Positions 52,924 through 62,225 of a stretch of 64,000 nt of DNA are shown here, piece after piece. The notes under the pieces were generated by a model. It had not been told where the DNA came from. It searched no databases and saw only the letters and a list, made by a program, of their open reading frames with translations. Positions within the stretch are counted from its first letter, which is position 1. Each line of letters begins with the position of its first letter. This DNA comes from Pseudomonadota bacterium (GTDB lineage: Bacteria > Pseudomonadota > Gammaproteobacteria > Burkholderiales > UBA9220). The position numbers and the translations under genes were made by a program. The stretch covers positions 1 to 64,000 of the forward strand of contig JAJZVC010000011.1 of the NCBI GenBank assembly GCA_021845865.1, given 5' to 3'.

Positions 52924-52956
52924 CCAAGAAGCCCCGCCGGGGGCGGGGCTTCTTGG
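52924..52956 (-). terminator. metK terminator
   Basis: CCAAGAAGCCCCGCC and GGCGGGGCTTCTTGG form a perfect 15-bp stem with a 3-nt loop, followed on the minus strand by TTTC. It lies 20 nt after the metK stop. Confidence 0.85.
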
Positions 52957-52976
52957 GCTCCACGGCGGCGCCTAGG

Positions 52977-54143
52977 TTAAATCCCGGCTGCCGAGCGCAG
53001 CACGTCGGCCTTGTCGGTGGCCTCCCAGGAGAATTCCGGCTCGTCCCGGCCAAAGTGGCCGTAGGCGGCGGTCTTCTGGTAGATGGGGCGCAGCAGGTCG
53101 AGGGAGAGGACGATGCCTTTCGGCCGCAGGTCGAAGTGTTCCTCGATCAGCTGGACGATCTTCTCGTCGCTGATCTTGCCGGTGCCGAAGGTATTGACCA
53201 TCAGGGACACGGGGCGGGCGACGCCGATGGCGTAGGCCACCTGCACTTCGCAGCGGCGGGCCAAGCCAGCGGCGACGATGTTCTTCGCCACGTAGCGGCC
53301 GGCGTAGGCGGCGGAGCGGTCCACCTTGGAGGGGTCCTTGCCGGAGAAGGCGCCGCCGCCGTGGTGGGCCGCGCCGCCGTAGGTGTCGACGATGATTTTG
53401 CGCCCGGTGAGGCCGCAGTCGCCCTGGGGGCCGCCGACCACGAAGCGGCCGGTGGGGTTGATGAAGTACTTGGTGTCCTGGGTGAACAGGTGCTCGGGGA
53501 TCACCGGCTTGATGATTTCGTCGATCACCGCCTCGGTCAGCTTGTCGTGGCTGATTTCCGGCGCGTGCTGGGTGGAGAGGACGATGGCGTCCACGGACAC
53601 CGGCTTGCCGTCCACGTAGCGGAAGGTGACCTGGGATTTGGCGTCCGGGCGCAGCCACGGCAGGCGGCCGTCCTTGCGCACCTCGGCTTGGCGCTGCACC
53701 AGGCGGTGGGCGTAGTAGATGGGAGCGGGCATCAGTTGCGGCGTTTCGTCGCAGGCGTAGCCGAACATCAGGCCCTGGTCGCCGGCGCCCTGCTCGGGGT
53801 CGAGGCCCTGGCCTTCGTTCACGCCCTGGGCGATGTCCGGGGACTGCTTGTCGATGGACACCAGCACGCCGCAGCTGCGGTAGTCGAAGCCGCCAGCGGA
53901 GTCGTCGTAGCCGATGCGCTTGATGGTGTCGCGGGCGATGGCCTGGTAGTCGATGTTGGCGCTGGTGGTGATTTCTCCGGCCAGCACCACCAGGCCGGTG
54001 GTCACCAGGGTTTCGCAGGCTACCCGGCTGTAGGGGTCCTGCGCTAGAATGGCGTCCAGAACGCCGTCGGAAATCTGGTCGGCCACCTTGTCGGGATGGC
54101 CCTCGGACACTGATTCGGAAGTGAAAAGAAACTCTAGAGACAT
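52977..54143 (-). CDS. metK: S-adenosylmethionine synthetase
   Basis: A 388-aa MAT enzyme making SAM from methionine and [57 protein letters not shown] and the [19 protein letters not shown]-terminus are conserved. It has its own terminator and a 167-nt leader shared with the divergent lpxL-type gene. I see a short CCGGC/GCCGG stem in that leader but no SAM riboswitch that I recognise. Together with ahcY, metF and metH it covers the methyl cycle. Confidence 0.97.
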   Translation of the reverse strand: MSLEFLFTSESVSEGHPDKVADQISDGVLDAILAQDPYSRVACETLVTTGLVVLAGEITTSANIDYQAIARDTIKRIGYDDSAGGFDYRSCGVLVSIDKQSPDIAQGVNEGQGLDPEQGAGDQGLMFGYACDETPQLMPAPIYYAHRLVQRQAEVRKDGRLPWLRPDAKSQVTFRYVDGKPVSVDAIVLSTQHAPEISHDKLTEAVIDEIIKPVIPEHLFTQDTKYFINPTGRFVVGGPQGDCGLTGRKIIVDTYGGAAHHGGGAFSGKDPSKVDRSAAYAGRYVAKNIVAAGLARRCEVQVAYAIGVARPVSLMVNTFGTGKISDEKIVQLIEEHFDLRPKGIVLSLDLLRPIYQKTAAYGHFGRDEPEFSWEATDKADVLRSAAGI

Positions 54144-54310
54144 TCCTGCTCCTTTGAAAAACCCCTTGATTCAACCGGCGCAGCCGGCTTCGGGGCGGAA
54201 GCAGGCGACGCTTTAGCCGTATTTGTACCCCGCCCGCAAGTTGTCCCTGTTAACTCGGCGGCAGGGCCATTGTATTTTTTTAGCGCCACTCCGTCAAACC
54301 GCCACCATCC

Positions 54311-55171
54311 ATGTTTTCCTTGTTGCTCAAAAGCCTAGCCCTGTTCCCCCTGGGGGTATTGCATGCCCTGGGGGCGGCGGCGGGCTGGGCGGTCTACCTG
54401 GCTTCGCCCCGCTACCGGCGGCGCCTGCGGGAGAACCTGCGCCGCAGCGGCTTGTGCCCGGACGAGGCGGCCTACCGGCGCATCCTGCGGCGGACGGTGG
54501 CGGAGGCCGGCAAGAGCGTGCTGGAGCTGCCCGCCATCTGGTTCCGTTCCCACGCCGGGGTGCTGGCCCTGTTGCGGGAGCGCCACGGCTGGGAACATAT
54601 CGAGGCGGCCCGCGCCGCCGGCAAGGGGATCATCTTCCTCACCCCCCACATGGGCTGCTTCGAGATCACCAGCCTGGCCTACGCCGAGCGCCATCCCATC
54701 GCCATCCTCTACCGCCCCCCCAAGCTGCGCTGGCTGGAGCCTCTGCTGCAGTCGGGCCGGGCCCGGGGCCACGCTTCCCTGGCGCCCGCCGACCTGTCCG
54801 GGGTGCGGGCTCTCCTCAAGGCCCTGAAGAAGGGCGAAGCGGCGGGCATCCTGCCGGACCAGGTGCCGGGCGCGGGAGAGGGCGTGTGGGCCCCCTTCTT
54901 CGGCCGGCCGGCGTACACCATGACCCTCGCCGCCCGCCTCGCCCAGACCCGCGGCGTGGCGGTCCTGATGGCCTTCGGCGAGCGGCTGTCCTGGGGGCGG
55001 GGCTACCGCCTGTGGGTGGAGCCCTGCCTGGCCGACCTGTCCGGCGCACCCGCCGAGGCGGCGGCGGCCCTGAACCGGGAAATCGAGCGCATTGTGGCGC
55101 GCAAGCCCGAGCAGTACCTGTGGAGCTACAACCGCTACAAGACGCCCCGGGGCGCGGAGCCGCCGCCATGA
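54311..55171 (+). CDS. LpxL/HtrB-type lysophospholipid acyltransferase, copy 1
   Basis: A 286-aa membrane-anchored acyltransferase with one N-terminal hydrophobic segment. The catalytic HX4E motif is in LTPHMGCFE, followed by ILYRPPKLRWLEPLL, LPDQVPGAGEGVWAPFFG and the C-terminal PEQYLWSYNRYK. It would add a secondary acyl chain to lipid A (or a related lipid). Its stop overlaps the start of copy 2 (ATGA). Confidence 0.92.
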   Translation: MFSLLLKSLALFPLGVLHALGAAAGWAVYLASPRYRRRLRENLRRSGLCPDEAAYRRILRRTVAEAGKSVLELPAIWFRSHAGVLALLRERHGWEHIEAARAAGKGIIFLTPHMGCFEITSLAYAERHPIAILYRPPKLRWLEPLLQSGRARGHASLAPADLSGVRALLKALKKGEAAGILPDQVPGAGEGVWAPFFGRPAYTMTLAARLAQTRGVAVLMAFGERLSWGRGYRLWVEPCLADLSGAPAEAAAALNREIERIVARKPEQYLWSYNRYKTPRGAEPPP

Positions 55172-56040
55172 TGGTGCGCCTGGGGCTGTTCCTGATCTGG
55201 CTGCTGCATTTTCTGCCGTTGCCCCTGCTGGCGGCGGCGGGTCGTGGTTTCGGCCTGCTGCTTTACGCCCTTGGCCGGGAGCGCCGGCGGGTGGCGCGGA
55301 CCAACCTGCGCCTGTGCTTCCCCGCCATGAACGAGAAGGAGCGGGAGGTCCTGGTGCGGCGGCATTTCCAGGCCTTCGGCCGCAGCCTCCTGGAGCGGGG
55401 GCTGGCCTGGTGGGCATCCCCCGCCCGCCTCGGGCGCTTGATCCAGGTGGAAGGGCGGGAACATCTGGCGGCCCTGGAAGGGAAGCCGGTCATTCTCCTC
55501 GCCCCCCACTTCGTCGGCCTGGACATGGGCTGGAGCCGCCTTACCCTGGAGCGCCCCCTGGCCTCCATGTACAGCAACCAGAAGAACCCCGTTTTCAACC
55601 GCCGCATGCTGGCGGGGCGCAGCCGTTTCAACGGACCGGTGCTGGTGTCCCGCCAGGAGGGCCTGCGCCCCATCCTGCGGGCCCTGAAGGAAGGGCGGCC
55701 GTTCTATTACCTGCCGGACATGGATTACGGCCCCCGGGACGCGTTTTTCGTGCCCTTTTTCGGCGTGCCCGCCGCCACCATTTCCGGCCTGCCCCGGCTG
55801 GCGGCCATGGCCGGGGCGGCGGTGGTGCCCTGCGTCACCCGCCAGTTGCCGGGGGGGAGGGGCTACGCGGTGCGCTTCTACCCGTCCTGGGACGCTTACC
55901 CCTCCGCCGAGGTGGAGGGCGATGTGCGGCGGATGAACGCCTTCATCGAGGAACGGGTGAGGGAGATGCCGGAACAGTACTTCTGGCTCCACAAGCGCTT
56001 CAAGACCCGCCCCGAAGGGGAAGAAAGGCTTTATTCCTGA
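55168..56040 (+). CDS. LpxL/HtrB-type lysophospholipid acyltransferase, copy 2
   Basis: A 290-aa paralogue of the preceding gene. The catalytic motif is LAPHFVGLD (HX4D), with YSNQKNPVFNRRML, YLPDMDYGPRDAFFVPFFG and the ending EQYFWLHKRFKTRP. The NPVFN and DMDYG segments resemble LpxL/LpxM late acyltransferases. The start is ATG 55168 or 55171, next to or overlapping the copy 1 stop; the 605-aa track ORF is an artificial 5' extension through copy 1. The two probably add different secondary acyl chains to lipid A. Confidence 0.92.
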   Translation: MMVRLGLFLIWLLHFLPLPLLAAAGRGFGLLLYALGRERRRVARTNLRLCFPAMNEKEREVLVRRHFQAFGRSLLERGLAWWASPARLGRLIQVEGREHLAALEGKPVILLAPHFVGLDMGWSRLTLERPLASMYSNQKNPVFNRRMLAGRSRFNGPVLVSRQEGLRPILRALKEGRPFYYLPDMDYGPRDAFFVPFFGVPAATISGLPRLAAMAGAAVVPCVTRQLPGGRGYAVRFYPSWDAYPSAEVEGDVRRMNAFIEERVREMPEQYFWLHKRFKTRPEGEERLYS

Positions 56041-56699
56041 TGGAACGGATAGCCGAGCCGGATTTGATGGACGACGCCGAGCAGGCGGAGGCCTATGCCA
56101 CGGCGGATTTCTCCGAGCCCCACGACGCCTTCGTGGCCCACTTCCGCGCCCGTTTCCCCGCCTTCGCGACGGGAGAGGTGCTGGATCTGGGTTGCGGACC
56201 GGCGGACGTGAGCATCCGCTTCTGCCAGGCCTACCCCGGCGTTCGCCTGACCGGGGTGGACGGGGCGGAGGCGATGCTGGCCTGGGGGCGCCGGATGGTG
56301 GCGGAGAAGGGCCTCGCCCACCGTCTCGCCCTGCGCCGCTGCTACCTGCCGGACGAGGGGCTGGGGACGGCCCGTTTCGACGGCGTGATTTCCAACAGCC
56401 TGCTGCACCACCTGCAGGACCCCGCCGTCCTGTGGCAAACCGTGCGGCAGGCGGCCCGCTCCGGCTCGCCGGTGCTGGTGATGGACCTGATGCGGCCCGC
56501 CAGCCCCGCCGAGGCGGAGCGCCTTGCCGCCCTTTACGCCGCCGGCGCGCCAGCGGTGCTGCGGCGGGATTTTTACCATTCCCTGTTCGCCGCCTACCGG
56601 CCGGCGGAAGTGGAGCAACAACTGGCGGCGGCCGGCTTGTCCGGCTTCCGCGTCGAGGCGGTGAGCGACCGCCATCTGCTTGCCTGGGGGACCCTATGA
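56040..56699 (+). CDS. Class I SAM-dependent methyltransferase
   Basis: A 219-aa methyltransferase (Methyltransf_11/25-like) with motif I EVLDLGCGPADVSIRFC, motif II DGAEAML and post-II FDGVISNSLLHHLQDP. The substrate is unknown. The ATG at 56040 overlaps the last base of the LpxL copy 2 stop, and its own stop overlaps the CoA-binding gene (ATGA), so it belongs to the acyltransferase operon. Confidence 0.85.
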   Translation: MERIAEPDLMDDAEQAEAYATADFSEPHDAFVAHFRARFPAFATGEVLDLGCGPADVSIRFCQAYPGVRLTGVDGAEAMLAWGRRMVAEKGLAHRLALRRCYLPDEGLGTARFDGVISNSLLHHLQDPAVLWQTVRQAARSGSPVLVMDLMRPASPAEAERLAALYAAGAPAVLRRDFYHSLFAAYRPAEVEQQLAAAGLSGFRVEAVSDRHLLAWGTL

Positions 56700-57112
56700 G
56701 CTTTCGCAATCCCGACGACGCCCAGCGCCGCGAGCTGCTGCAACGGGTGAAAACCATCGCCGTGGTGGGGCTGTCCCCCAAGGCGGACCGGCCCAGCTAC
56801 GCCGTGGCCCAGGCCCTGCAGCGCTTCGGCTACCGCGTCATTCCGGTGCGGCCGGCCCTGGACGAGGTGTTGGGGGAGAAGGCCTACCCCAGCCTCCGGG
56901 ACGTGCCGGAGAAAATCGACTTGGTGGACGTGTTCCGCGCCGCCGAGCACATCGATGCCGTGGTGGACGAATGCCTGGCCTTGGGCTTGCCGGCGGTGTG
57001 GATCCAGGAGGGCATCGTCAACGAGGCGGCCGCCGAACGGGCGCAAGCGGCGGGCATGACGGTGGTGATGGACCGCTGCATCTACAAGGACTGCGTGGCG
57101 CTGCTTTCCTGA
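56696..57112 (+). CDS. CoA-binding (YccU-like) protein
   Basis: A 138-aa single Rossmann CoA-binding domain. TIAVVGLSPKADRPSYAVAQ, GYRVIPVRP, IDLVDVFRAAEHI and VMDRCIYKD are typical of this family, which resembles the CoA-binding domain of succinyl-CoA synthetase. The role is unknown. Its 3' end overlaps the convergent histidine kinase gene by 31 nt. Confidence 0.9.
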   Translation: MSFRNPDDAQRRELLQRVKTIAVVGLSPKADRPSYAVAQALQRFGYRVIPVRPALDEVLGEKAYPSLRDVPEKIDLVDVFRAAEHIDAVVDECLALGLPAVWIQEGIVNEAAAERAQAAGMTVVMDRCIYKDCVALLS

Positions 57113-59694
57113 CCGGTCCGGCGGGGCGGGGTGAGGGGGAAGGTAACGGTGAAGCGGACGCCGCAGGGGGTGTTGGCGAAGGCGATTTCCCCGCCCATGT
57201 GCTGTTCGAGGATGATTCGCGCCATGTAGAGGCCGATGCCGGTGCCCATTTCCTTGGTGGTGAAGTAGGGATCGAAGATGCGCTCGGCGATTTCCGGCGG
57301 GATGCCGCCGCCGTTGTCCTCCACGGTGAGGGTGGCCCGTTGGCCGTCGCTGCTCAGGCCGACCAGGATGAAGGGGCTGGCGACGGCCCGTTCCAGGCAG
57401 GCGTCCTTGGCGTTCATGATCAGATTCAGCACCACCTGCCCCAGCTCGTTGGACGAGCCGTAGGCCTGGATGCCAGGCGGAGCGGCCACCTCCAGGCGGA
57501 TGTCGTGGTTGGCCAGGCTGGCGCGGACCAGGCCCACCGTCTCGTCGATGGCCTCCCCGACGTCGAAGGCTTCCGGGTTTTCCTGGAGGCGGAAGAAGTT
57601 GCGGAAGTCGTCGATGGTGGTGGACATCTTCTGGATCAGCTTCTTGCCCGTGGCCATGGTTTCCTCCAGGGTTGCCCGGTCCAGTTCGCCGTAGTCGAAA
57701 GCGTCGTGGATATTGGCCAGGAGGAGAGCGAGGGCGTTGAGGGGCTGGCGCCACTGGTGGGCGATGGCGCTGACCATCTCGCCCATGGCGGCGTGGCGGG
57801 ATTGCTGCAGCATCAGGCGTTCCTTGAGGAGATTTTCTTCCGTCTGCTGGCGCACCCGTTCTTCCAGATGGGCGTTCAAATCCCGCAGGGCCTGTTCCGT
57901 GCGTTTCAATTCGGAAATGTCGGCCACGGCCACGACGCCGCCGATTACCTCGCCCTTGCTGCCCCGTACCGGGACGTAGGTGCCGGTGGTGTAGGTGATT
58001 TCGCCGCCACCGAGATCGGCGGCTTCGTCGAAGCTCACCAGTTCGCCTTCCAGGCAGCGGGCGACGTAGGGGGCATGGCCCAGGGCCAGGGCGGGGGGAA
58101 GCACCTCGGCGAAGCGGGCGCCCTCGATTTCCTCGACCGGCTTGCCGAAGGTTTCCGCGTAGCGGCGGTTGGCGACGATATAGCGCCCTTCCCGGTCGAA
58201 ATAGGAAATCCACATCGGCGCGTAGTCGATCATGGTGCGCAGCACCTGGCGGCTTTCCGCCAGCCGCTCCTCGGCTTGGCGGCGGGCGGTGATGTCCACC
58301 CCGACGCTGACGATGTAATCCACGTCCCCCTGACCGTTCAGGAGCACGGCGTTGGACCAGTCGAACAGGCGCCGGGAGCCGTCCCGCATCAGCCAGTGGT
58401 TTTCGTAACGGCTGACGACCTGTCCCGCCTTGATATCCTCGAACACGGCCAGGACGGCCTCCCGTTCCTCCGGCGGCAGGAAAGGTTCCCAGAACGGGGT
58501 ATCGGCGACGTCGGCGAAAGCGTAGCCGGTCAACTCCTCCGCCGCGCGGTTGAAGCGCACGATGCGGCCACGGCGGTCGAGCACCACCACCACGGTATTG
58601 GCCCGTTCCATCACGGCCTGGATGAAATCCCGCTCGCGGCGCAAGGATTCGAGGGTTTCGCGCAGGCGGGCGGTCATGCTGTTGAAGGCGTCGGCCATTT
58701 CCCCCACTTCGTCGTCGCGGGTCACGTCCACCCGCCGGGCGAGGTCGCCGTCGCGGATGGCGCGGGCGGCGGTGGCCACCTGCTGGATGGGATGGACGAT
58801 GTGGCGGAGCGCGGCATAGAAGAGGGCGAGGGCAATGGCCAGGGCGAGCAGGGTCACCAGGCCGACGATCTTGAGGCCGGTAAGGGCCGGAATCAGGGCC
58901 TCCTTGGCCGCGCGTTCGACCACCACGGTGAAGGATTGCTGCCCCAGCGGCGCGATTTGGGTGGCGATGAAGGCGTCTTCTCCCCCCAGGCCGGTCTGCC
59001 GTTGCCGCCCGAGTTGGATGGCAGCCCGGGTTTCGCGCAGGACGACGGAGGGATTGCGGTGGGCGATGACCCGCTGCTGGGCATCGAGGATGTAAACCTC
59101 CTCGCCCGGGTCGAGATTCAGGTCGGAAATCATTTCCCAGATGGCCTTGACCCGAACCTGAAGGGCCAGGACGCCGACGGGCTTGCCGCTGAGGGGCGCG
59201 GTCACCGGCCGGCCAATATTCATCAGGGGCTCGCCGCTGGCGGCGTCGTAATAGATGGGGCCGAAATAAGCCTGGCCATTGCCCAGGGCGTGCTGGAAGA
59301 AGTCCGCGGCGCCGTTTTCCGAGGCGTGGGCAAAGCTCGCATGGACGCGCGATACGTGCAGCCGCTCCCGCCCGTCGGCGCTCTGGTACCGGACTTCGCG
59401 GATGAAGGCGTTGCGGGCCAGCATCCGGGACATTACCCGCTGTTTTTCCTGGCCGCGCAGCGCCGAGAAATGAGACAGGGTATCGGCATCCTCCAGCCGC
59501 AGGTCGAAGCGCTGCAGGAAAGCCCCGAGCTGGACGGCCAAGCGCTGGGCCATTTGCTGCTGGCGGTCGTAGGAGTCGGCCAGATGGAGGGTGTAGGTGT
59601 GCCAGCCGAGGAGCCCGCCCGCCAGCAGCGTCGGCAGGAGGGCCAAGCCGACGAAGGCGGCGATAAGGCGGTTGCGCAGGGAATGCTCAAACAT
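57082..59694 (-). CDS. Membrane sensor histidine kinase (Cache-HAMP-PAS-PAS-HisKA-HATPase)
   Basis: An 870-aa kinase: transmembrane helix 1 (about 8-30), periplasmic Cache-type sensor (about 31-280), transmembrane helix 2 (about 283-303), HAMP (about 300-355), two PAS domains (about 365-490 and 500-615), H-box SAIAHQWRQPLNALALL (phospho-His near 645) and ATPase domain with NLIMNAKDA (N box), VEDNGGGIP (G1) and GTGIGLYMARII (G2). The HQWRQPLN H-box is the type seen in PAS kinases of the HWE-unrelated NtrB-like group. No response regulator is adjacent. It is 15 nt after the binding-protein gene. Confidence 0.93.
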   Translation of the reverse strand: MFEHSLRNRLIAAFVGLALLPTLLAGGLLGWHTYTLHLADSYDRQQQMAQRLAVQLGAFLQRFDLRLEDADTLSHFSALRGQEKQRVMSRMLARNAFIREVRYQSADGRERLHVSRVHASFAHASENGAADFFQHALGNGQAYFGPIYYDAASGEPLMNIGRPVTAPLSGKPVGVLALQVRVKAIWEMISDLNLDPGEEVYILDAQQRVIAHRNPSVVLRETRAAIQLGRQRQTGLGGEDAFIATQIAPLGQQSFTVVVERAAKEALIPALTGLKIVGLVTLLALAIALALFYAALRHIVHPIQQVATAARAIRDGDLARRVDVTRDDEVGEMADAFNSMTARLRETLESLRRERDFIQAVMERANTVVVVLDRRGRIVRFNRAAEELTGYAFADVADTPFWEPFLPPEEREAVLAVFEDIKAGQVVSRYENHWLMRDGSRRLFDWSNAVLLNGQGDVDYIVSVGVDITARRQAEERLAESRQVLRTMIDYAPMWISYFDREGRYIVANRRYAETFGKPVEEIEGARFAEVLPPALALGHAPYVARCLEGELVSFDEAADLGGGEITYTTGTYVPVRGSKGEVIGGVVAVADISELKRTEQALRDLNAHLEERVRQQTEENLLKERLMLQQSRHAAMGEMVSAIAHQWRQPLNALALLLANIHDAFDYGELDRATLEETMATGKKLIQKMSTTIDDFRNFFRLQENPEAFDVGEAIDETVGLVRASLANHDIRLEVAAPPGIQAYGSSNELGQVVLNLIMNAKDACLERAVASPFILVGLSSDGQRATLTVEDNGGGIPPEIAERIFDPYFTTKEMGTGIGLYMARIILEQHMGGEIAFANTPCGVRFTVTFPLTPPRRTGQESSATQSL

Positions 59695-59709
59695 GGCGGG
59701 CTTTCGGCG

Positions 59710-60699
59710 TCATGGACGGATCACCACTTCCGCCTGCAGGACGATATCGCTGGGGATGCTCAACCCGATGGCGCGGGCGGTGCGCAGATTGATGGCGAGT
59801 TGGCTATCCGCCGCTTCCACGGGGAGGTCGGCCGCGGAGGCGCCGCGCAGGATTTGGACGGCAAGGCGCGCCGCCTGGCGGCCGATCTGGCGGTGGGAGA
59901 AGCCGTAGCTGAACAGGGCGCCGGCCTCGGTCTGCGACAGGCTGGGAGCGCATAAGGGAAGCTTGCGCCGCAGGGACAGGGCGACGAAATCCTTGATGCG
60001 GGACTCCACCGTGCTGTCCCGGGGCAGGAAAATGGCGTCCGCTTCCCTGGGCAGGGCCGCAAGGGCCGCGGGAATTTCGCCGGGGGCATGGATTGCCTGC
60101 GGCAGGAGGGTGATTCCGAGGGCTGGCGCGGCCTGCCGGACCAGGGCGAGGGAGGTCAGGGCGCTCTTGTCGGCGGGATTGTAGGGCAGATAGACGTGTT
60201 TTGCCCGGGGGGCGATGCGGGTCAGCCATTCCAGGCGCAGGTCGTCGCCCAGGGGAAGGCGGATGCCGGTCAACTGGCCGCCAGGGGCTTTCAGGCTGGC
60301 GACGATGCCGGCGGCAACGGGGTCGTTGACGGGGGCGAACACCACCGGAATGCCTGTTGCCGCCACGGCCTTCTTTACCGCCAGGGTGGCGGGGGTGCTG
60401 GAGACGAAAATCAGATCGGGTTTTTTCGCCAAGTGTTGGCGGATCGCCGGCCCCAGATTGTCGATGGTGCCAGCGGGGCCGTTGTAGAGGTAGGTCACGT
60501 CCTTGCCCTCCCGGTAGCCGAGGGCCGCCATTCCTTCCTTGAAGCCTTTCAGGGTCTGGGCATCCACGGCGGTGAGCTGGATCACGCTGATAAGCCACGG
60601 CTTCCTGGCGGCGTCCCGGGGGCCCGAGACCAGCCAAAAGCCCCCGGCCGCCAGCGCGGCGGCAAGGAGGAAGAGAGATATCCACGTTCTACGAGCCAT
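59710..60699 (-). CDS. ABC-type substrate-binding protein (TrpX/PF04392-like), orphan
   Basis: A 329-aa periplasmic binding protein with an N-terminal membrane anchor or signal (about residues 5-24). KGFKEGMAALGYREGKDVTY, DLIFVSSTPATLAVKKA, TGIPVVFAPVNDPVAAGI and LFSYGFSHRQIG are typical of ABC_sub_bind (PF04392). No permease or ATPase gene lies beside it; instead it sits between a LamB-like porin and a histidine kinase on the same strand, pointing to a sensory use. ATG 60699 is preferred over the longer ORF. Confidence 0.87.
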   Translation of the reverse strand: MARRTWISLFLLAAALAAGGFWLVSGPRDAARKPWLISVIQLTAVDAQTLKGFKEGMAALGYREGKDVTYLYNGPAGTIDNLGPAIRQHLAKKPDLIFVSSTPATLAVKKAVAATGIPVVFAPVNDPVAAGIVASLKAPGGQLTGIRLPLGDDLRLEWLTRIAPRAKHVYLPYNPADKSALTSLALVRQAAPALGITLLPQAIHAPGEIPAALAALPREADAIFLPRDSTVESRIKDFVALSLRRKLPLCAPSLSQTEAGALFSYGFSHRQIGRQAARLAVQILRGASAADLPVEAADSQLAINLRTARAIGLSIPSDIVLQAEVVIRP

Positions 60700-60731
60700 C
60701 GTCCGGTCCCATGAACTCTCGCGCTTCCGGG

Positions 60732-62048
60732 CTACCACGAGGTTTCCAGCTGGAAACCGGCATTCCAGCCGCCGGTGCCGCTGCTGAAAACGGGGCCGCC
60801 CACCTGTCCCCGGAAGGCCTCGGACCAGCCGGCCCGGGTGACATAGGCACGGAGGGCGGGACGGGAAAAGAACGCGCTGCGGGGCGTCCATTCCATGGCG
60901 GCGGTGAATTTCCACAAACCGCCCTGGGTGCGGGCGGCATGGTTGGTAACCCGGTCGTAGCCCGCCTCGCCCACCAGCCGCCAATGATCACCGAGAAACA
61001 GCATGGGGCGGGCGCCCAGGCTGAGCCAGGTGCTGTCCGTGCCGTCGAAGGCGGCATGGTCCCGCCTCTCCCACACCAAGGCGCTTTGCATTGCCCAGCG
61101 GCGGCCTTCGTAAAGGTGGAAATCCACCACGCGCCAGGTCTCGGCCGCCTCCAGGGCGGCGGCGCTGGCCGGGGTGGTTAGCCGGGCCAGGGCGGCGGCG
61201 GTCTCCGTCGGCGTGTTCCAGGCGCTGCGGGCGGCGCCCTTGCCGTATTGCAGAGCCAGGGTGTTGGTGCCGCCGGCGAAGCCTTCCTGGCGGTGCTGAA
61301 CGGTGGCCGCCCAGCCGCGGGCGCCGTAGAGGGTCACGGGACCGCTGCCGCCGCTGAAGGAAGCTCCCGATATTTCGGCGTGGCGCCAGTCGAGCATCAG
61401 CGTGCCGCCAGGGTTGATCTTGATGTTGTGCAAGCCCAGTTCGTGGTTGCGCAGGGCGACCTTGTTCTCCGGCCAGGAGAGGCCGAGGCCGGCGGGGGTG
61501 TCGTGCATCTGCAGGTAGGTGTAGGCCAGGCCGCCGATGCCGAAAGGGATGTCGCGCACGCCGAATCCGTCGCCCTTCAGGTTCATGTAGAAATAGTCGT
61601 TGATGTGGATGTCGCGGCGCTGGTAGTAGCGCCGCCCGAACCAGAGCTTGGCGGGAGTGCCCCGCAGGTTGCCGACCTCGACGTAGGCCTGGGCCAGGGT
61701 CTGGTATTCGAGGGCGTCGCCGTAGGGGCCCTTGAATTCCGGCTGCGCCTCGGCGCGGACGTAAGGCGCGCTGTCGCCTTCGGCCAGTTGATGGCGGTAG
61801 TAGAGGCTGGCCCGCCCGTACACCTCGCATTCGTTGCCCAGGCGGTACTTTGCCCCCGCCCCGGGGGCCTGGAAGCAAACCTGGTTCTGGCTGCCTGAAT
61901 TTCCCCCGCCGGCACGCAGGTAGCCAACGGAACCGATTTCGTCGGCGCCTTCCCGCCACAGGGCGGCGCCCGTGGCGGACATGGGGGAGGAAAGTCCCAA
62001 CAGGGACACGCCTAGCACCGCGGCCGACCTGCCTGGACGAAGCGCCAT
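60732..62048 (-). CDS. LamB/maltoporin-like outer-membrane porin
   Basis: A 438-aa outer-membrane beta-barrel with a signal peptide (about residues 1-28, ending near TGAAL). VGYLRAGGGNSGS, CFQAPGAGAKYRLGNECEVYG and KLWFGRRYYQRRDIHINDYF match the start of maltoporin-type carbohydrate porins, and it ends in the aromatic FQLETSW typical of barrel proteins. Sugar specificity cannot be judged. First gene of a porin-binding protein-kinase operon. Confidence 0.87.
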   Translation of the reverse strand: MALRPGRSAAVLGVSLLGLSSPMSATGAALWREGADEIGSVGYLRAGGGNSGSQNQVCFQAPGAGAKYRLGNECEVYGRASLYYRHQLAEGDSAPYVRAEAQPEFKGPYGDALEYQTLAQAYVEVGNLRGTPAKLWFGRRYYQRRDIHINDYFYMNLKGDGFGVRDIPFGIGGLAYTYLQMHDTPAGLGLSWPENKVALRNHELGLHNIKINPGGTLMLDWRHAEISGASFSGGSGPVTLYGARGWAATVQHRQEGFAGGTNTLALQYGKGAARSAWNTPTETAAALARLTTPASAAALEAAETWRVVDFHLYEGRRWAMQSALVWERRDHAAFDGTDSTWLSLGARPMLFLGDHWRLVGEAGYDRVTNHAARTQGGLWKFTAAMEWTPRSAFFSRPALRAYVTRAGWSEAFRGQVGGPVFSSGTGGWNAGFQLETSW

Positions 62049-62140
62049 GTTTGTAATTTTCTCCCTTTGGGGCGCGGCAGGGATTCCGCGCCCGGTTGCA
62101 ATGCACTCACCAAGTATAGGCAATGTTCGCGCCAATCCGC

Positions 62141-62168
62141 TTGACAGCGGGGCGGCGAAACGGAGAAT
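62141..62168 (+). promoter_or_regulatory. Candidate promoter for dapF
   Basis: TTGACA (62141-62146), a 16-nt spacer and GAGAAT (62163-62168), about 60 nt before the dapF ATG. The -35 is perfect, the -10 matches 4 of 6. The rest of the 177-nt divergent gap holds a short GCGCGG stem and nothing else I can name. Confidence 0.5.
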
Positions 62169-62225
62169 TCGGGGTTTCCCCTACGGCTGGCGTAGGGATT
62201 TCTCGAGGCACGGAAGCGATTCGGC

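Noticed and set aside
52756-52980. 74-aa plus-strand ORF between the PDC gene and metK
   Set aside because: It runs through the metK terminator hairpin and is Gly/Ala/Arg low complexity; no ribosome-binding site or homology signal.
54144-54310. SAM riboswitch in the metK leader
   Set aside because: I looked for a SAM-I, SAM-II or SAM/SAH-type core on the minus strand and found only a short CCGGC/GCCGG hairpin; not enough to call a riboswitch.
56680-59955. 1091-aa plus-strand ORF opposite the histidine kinase
   Set aside because: Same GC-driven shadow effect; no domain can be read in it and it crosses the CoA-binding gene in another frame.
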